Source of the DNA: Emcibacter sp048269205
GTDB taxonomy: Bacteria; Pseudomonadota; Alphaproteobacteria; Sphingomonadales; Emcibacteraceae
Reading direction: 5' to 3'
Length of the DNA: 64,000 nucleotides
Assembly: GCF_048269205.1 (NCBI RefSeq)
Contig: NZ_JBLXJC010000001.1
Location: 1,674,001 to 1,738,000, forward strand
In this document: positions 60,878 to 64,000 of the stretch, in pieces
Layout: the number at the start of each line of letters is the position of its first letter
Position numbering within the stretch: the first letter of the stretch is position 1
Made by a program: the position numbers and the translations under genes
The notes under the pieces: model-generated
Databases searched by the model: none
What the model was told of the DNA's origin: nothing
The model's input: the letters and a program-made list of their open reading frames with translations, nothing else

Positions 60878-60940
60878 AACCATAAGTTGATTTCCCATTG
60901 ACGAATATGATCCACTTTCTGGATCCAATCTGCAGGCTCT

Positions 60941-61543
60941 TTAACCGGCCAATTTCGCGGCTATTTCCGCCATATGACGCCCCTGATAGCGGGCCCCTTC
61001 AAGTTCGTTTTCACTTGGCATCCTGCTCCCGTCAGACCCGGCGATGGTGCTGGCCCCGTAAGGCGTCCCGCCGCTAATTTCCTCCATGGTCGCATTGCCC
61101 TGAAAAGAATACGGCAGGCCCACCACAACCATGCCATGGTGCAACAGTGTGGTATGGAAAGAGGTGATTGTGGTTTCCTGACCACCATGCTGACTGGCTG
61201 TCGAAGTGAAGACGCTTCCCGGTTTGCCGATCAGCGCGCCTTTCGCCCAAAGCCCCCCCGTCTGGTCCAGGAAATTGCGCATTTGCGCCGCCATATTGCC
61301 AAACCGGGTCGGGGTTCCGAAAATGATTCCGTCATAGTCCGCCAGTTCATCGGGATCCGCAAACGGGGCGTCTTGTTCAAGTTTAATCCCCGCCCCCGCA
61401 GCCACCTCCTCCGGCACCAGTTCAGGCACTCGCTTGACAGCGACCTCGGCGCCCTTAAAGGACCGCGCTCCTTCCGCCACAGCATTGGCCATGGTTTCCG
61501 TATGGCCATAGCTTGAATAATAAAGCACCAGAATTTTTACCAT
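60941..61543 (-). CDS. wrbA: NAD(P)H:quinone oxidoreductase WrbA
   Basis: A 200-residue flavodoxin-like FMN protein that reduces quinones and limits radical formation. Matches include LVLYYSSYGHTETMANAV, FGTPTRFGNMAAQMRNFLDQ, STASQHGGQETT and PYGASTIAG. I chose the ATG at 61543 (MVKILVLYY), matching WrbA length; upstream Met codons add 4-14 residues. It faces the same way as xoxF but lies 193 bases upstream of it with its own 5' gap, so co-expression is unproven. Confidence 0.93.
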   Translation of the reverse strand: MVKILVLYYSSYGHTETMANAVAEGARSFKGAEVAVKRVPELVPEEVAAGAGIKLEQDAPFADPDELADYDGIIFGTPTRFGNMAAQMRNFLDQTGGLWAKGALIGKPGSVFTSTASQHGGQETTITSFHTTLLHHGMVVVGLPYSFQGNATMEEISGGTPYGASTIAGSDGSRMPSENELEGARYQGRHMAEIAAKLAG

Positions 61544-61579
61544 TCCCGTTTCCATTCCTTTTGAGTTCAATTTTTTTAT

Positions 61580-61619
61580 GGTCAAGATAAATGGGTCAGG
61601 CCCGTACAGGCCTGACCCA
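61580..61619 (-). terminator. Rho-independent terminator after TonB receptor
   Basis: A perfect 11-bp stem TGGGTCAGGCC (61592-61602) / GGCCTGACCCA (61609-61619) around a 6-base loop is followed on the minus strand by TTTATCTT. It lies 13 bases after the receptor stop. Confidence 0.8.
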
Positions 61620-61632
61620 AAACACGCAACGA

Positions 61633-63873
61633 TTAAAATCTCTTTTTCAATTCAACGCCAAAGCGACGCGGTTTGGCCTTGAATACAAACCCGCCGGGTG
61701 AAAATTCGGCATTATAGATTTCATTACCCAGATTTTTTCCCCAGGCCGAAAGGGCCCAGTCATCCCATTCAACCGTGACCCGCGCATCCAGAAGATCGAC
61801 CGGATTGCGGACCGTTGAATTGGGGACATCCCACCAGGTTTTTCCAATCCGCTGATAATCGGCACGAAACACCGCCACAATGCCACTGTCCTCAAACTCG
61901 TAGGTATATTGGGCGCCAAGGTTCAAGGTATACCGTGAAATCAAAGGCGCTTCATTGCCAATCACGCTGGCATCCGGAAAGTCCTTGATTTCACTGTCCG
62001 TGTATCCCAGGCCAAAATTCAGATCCAGACCATCCATCGGCCGAGCCTGCATTTCAACTTCAAAGCCCTTCAGGCGAACTTCAGGAACATTCCCCAGATT
62101 CTGGGTGGAGTTGGCCGCCAGAAAGACGAAGAAATAGGAATTTTCCGATTTGGTCGTATAGGCGCTGAGATTCAGTTTCAACCTGCGATCCAGGAGCTCG
62201 GTTTTCACGCCGACCTCAAAGGTTTCCGCCACTTCCGCCTCAAAGATATCCTGAACTCCGACTATACCGTTGGCGAAGGCTACGCCCCCGACACCTGTCT
62301 GGTTAAATCCGCCACTGCGGAAACCCGTGCTGTAGCCCGCATACATGCTGACATTGTCATTCAGAGAATAGCGCAAAGTTACCTTGGGCTGCAATTTGTC
62401 CCAGGTTCTTTCCCTTACTTCCCCTGTTACCCCTTGCGGGAAACCGGGAACATTGGGCAGGTATTCCGTCGGTGTCAAAGTTGTCTGTTCCCTTTTGTCC
62501 TCGTCATATCGAAGGGACATATCAACTTCCAGATTGTCGACAATGTCATAGGAGAGATTGCCAAACAGAGACCAGGCGAAATTGCTCTGCTCATCCGCCA
62601 GAAATGTTGACTGCGGGTTTAACGGATTAGTGCTTGGAGTACGGTACACCGGAAAAACCCCGTTTCCGAAATCCAGCATGTTGCCGGTAGAAATATACCG
62701 GTCTGTTCCAATCATATACCCCCCGACAATGTACCGGAGACGCTGATCCGATGGCGAAGTGAAGCGGAATTCCTGGCTCCAGGCGTCCACGTCCAGAAAC
62801 TGGCTCTGGTTAAAATCGACACCAAAAAGGTTATAGAAGAGGGATTCTTCAATGGGCAGGAAGTCAAAGGCGTCCCCGGTCAGGATTTCCTCAAGGGAAT
62901 CATAGGAGGAAATCGAGGTAAATGTTCCCGCCTCGGAATCATAGGTCACCTTCATGGAGAGGGTATACATATCCCGGTCATTCTGACCCGCGTTATTTAC
63001 CCTTACCGGCAGGCTGACATCGTTGACGTCATTGACAATATTGAAATAGAGAGCCTGCGTCCGGAGCTGGGACATGGAGCCCCTGAAGTCCACAGACCAG
63101 TTGTCACCTCCCTCCCAAAGAAGCCTTGCCCGGGCAGAGAAGTCTTGATACGGGTCCGCTTTCTCTCCGAGATAAGGATTATCAATCAATCCTTCCGTAT
63201 CATAGTAGGACGCTGAAAGGCGGTATTTCAGATCATCCGATGAGCCGAGAGGACCACTGATGCTCCCCTGGACCCGGTACCCGAATCCCTTTTCAACACC
63301 GGCTTTCACACTGCCCTCGAATTCATCGGTCGGCTGCTTTGTGGAAATCACAACGGCTCCGCCAATTGCGTTCCGGCCATACAGCCCCCCCTGAGGACCT
63401 TTCAGGACCTCAATTTGTTCGATGTCAAAAAGTTCCTGATTGAACTGGGCCGGATTGACCTGCTGAACCCCGTCAATCCACACCGCGACGGAAGGTTCGC
63501 TGTTCCTGGCCTGGCTAATTCCGCGGATCACAATGAAAGCATTACCAGCGTTCTGCGTCTCCACCAGGGTGACATTTGGTGTCAGTCCGATGAAATCACT
63601 TGGCCTTTCGATCCCGGCATCTTCGATAACCTGTGAGGAAAAGGCGTTGACCGCAGCAGGAACATCCTGAAGGGATTCCGCGCGGCGACGTGAAATAACC
63701 GTTATTTCCTCAAGAACAATAGCTTCATCATCTTCCGCTTCGGAAGCTGATGCCGTCTCAACGAAAACAGGAGACGTTGCCAGCAAAACTGCGATCAAAG
63801 ATGTGCCTGTGAATAGTTTCCATTGCCGATCAGGGCCGGCAATGGTCCCCAAATGAGTATTTCCCTTTCCCAT
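61633..63873 (-). CDS. TonB-dependent receptor (second)
   Basis: A 746-residue outer-membrane receptor. A long basic signal region is followed by an acidic stretch (EAEDDEAIVLEE), TonB box-like ITVISRRR, a plug with QIEVLKGPQGGLYGRNAIGGA, and a barrel ending KPRRFGVELKKRF. It resembles the large TonB receptor families of sphingomonads and caulobacters that take carbohydrates, aromatics or terpenoids. The start ATG at 63873 follows AGAGG; GTG at 63879 is an alternative. Ligand unknown. It has its own terminator, so it is separate from wrbA. Confidence 0.88.
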   Translation of the reverse strand: MGKGNTHLGTIAGPDRQWKLFTGTSLIAVLLATSPVFVETASASEAEDDEAIVLEEITVISRRRAESLQDVPAAVNAFSSQVIEDAGIERPSDFIGLTPNVTLVETQNAGNAFIVIRGISQARNSEPSVAVWIDGVQQVNPAQFNQELFDIEQIEVLKGPQGGLYGRNAIGGAVVISTKQPTDEFEGSVKAGVEKGFGYRVQGSISGPLGSSDDLKYRLSASYYDTEGLIDNPYLGEKADPYQDFSARARLLWEGGDNWSVDFRGSMSQLRTQALYFNIVNDVNDVSLPVRVNNAGQNDRDMYTLSMKVTYDSEAGTFTSISSYDSLEEILTGDAFDFLPIEESLFYNLFGVDFNQSQFLDVDAWSQEFRFTSPSDQRLRYIVGGYMIGTDRYISTGNMLDFGNGVFPVYRTPSTNPLNPQSTFLADEQSNFAWSLFGNLSYDIVDNLEVDMSLRYDEDKREQTTLTPTEYLPNVPGFPQGVTGEVRERTWDKLQPKVTLRYSLNDNVSMYAGYSTGFRSGGFNQTGVGGVAFANGIVGVQDIFEAEVAETFEVGVKTELLDRRLKLNLSAYTTKSENSYFFVFLAANSTQNLGNVPEVRLKGFEVEMQARPMDGLDLNFGLGYTDSEIKDFPDASVIGNEAPLISRYTLNLGAQYTYEFEDSGIVAVFRADYQRIGKTWWDVPNSTVRNPVDLLDARVTVEWDDWALSAWGKNLGNEIYNAEFSPGGFVFKAKPRRFGVELKKRF

Positions 63874-63879
63874 GTTCAC

Positions 63880-64000
63880 CTCTCTATATGTTTATTTGCA
63901 GCGCGGCTCCATGAAGACTGAGCATTTATCTGCTCTATTGTGCTTCTCAAAATAACGATGTTCCCAAGACGGAGACCGGCCTTTTAAAAGAGTAAGAATT
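63880..64000. other. Upstream region of the second TonB receptor
   Basis: The last 121 bases carry no gene I can support. The promoter of the receptor gene is expected here; I could not assign -35/-10 elements. Confidence 0.3.

Overview
The window is chromosomal DNA from an alphaproteobacterium, probably a free-living aerobic or marine one. The class is supported by the divK-pleD pair, the division-site ATPase MipZ, an alphaproteobacterial phasin, DUF1489 and DUF3572 proteins, and a GTTC-N7-GTTC SOS box in front of umuDC. I cannot fix the order from sequence alone; Emcibacterales, Kordiimonadales and Sneathiellales-like lineages would all fit. I recognise no integrase, transposase, phage gene, CRISPR array, tRNA or rRNA.

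Bases 1-30,000 are mostly core genome: dprA (partial), topA, rnr, rpmG; a flavodoxin-fold oxidoreductase; overlapping exoD and terC; fumC; the cell-cycle and c-di-GMP pair divK-pleD; a HAD-ROK-dinB run; a diguanylate cyclase behind a near-perfect sigma-54 promoter; ridA and a FemAB-like gene; SOS-controlled umuDC; clpS-clpA; a phasin whose promoter lies between two palindromic boxes; mipZ, a membrane J-protein and phosphomannomutase; panC; DUF1489 and mgtE.

Bases 30,000-40,700 hold an aminotransferase whose 3' end is repeated (55 bp, 52 identical) on both sides of an AT-rich orphan gene, then a cobalamin salvage region. cobU-cobT-cobS-cobC run on the plus strand and meet btuB-btuF-cbiB-cobD-cobO on the minus strand. 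A cobalamin riboswitch precedes btuB, and a 9-bp stem covers the btuB ribosome-binding site.

Bases 40,860-47,030 form a complete beta-oxidation cassette: SCP-x-type thiolase, split MaoC hydratase, SDR, acyl-CoA dehydrogenase, alpha-methylacyl-CoA racemase-like protein, and a LysR regulator. The gene set suggests alpha-methyl-branched or sterol/isoprenoid-type acyl chains. A marR-emrA-emrB efflux operon follows.

Bases 50,460-60,750 form a probable ten-gene minus-strand operon around a lanthanide-type (XoxF) PQQ alcohol dehydrogenase: xoxF, a Cys-containing unknown, xoxG cytochrome, xoxJ, a CEPECW rhodanese-like protein, a metallo-beta-lactamase relay protein, a fused SoxY-SoxZ-like carrier, a YVTN propeller, a TonB receptor and a strongly acidic outer-membrane barrel. 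ATGA stop/start overlaps tie several of these together. This is the strongest candidate for under-described biology: a periplasmic alcohol oxidase joined to a sulfur-relay-like module and its own outer-membrane import genes. wrbA and a second TonB receptor close the window.
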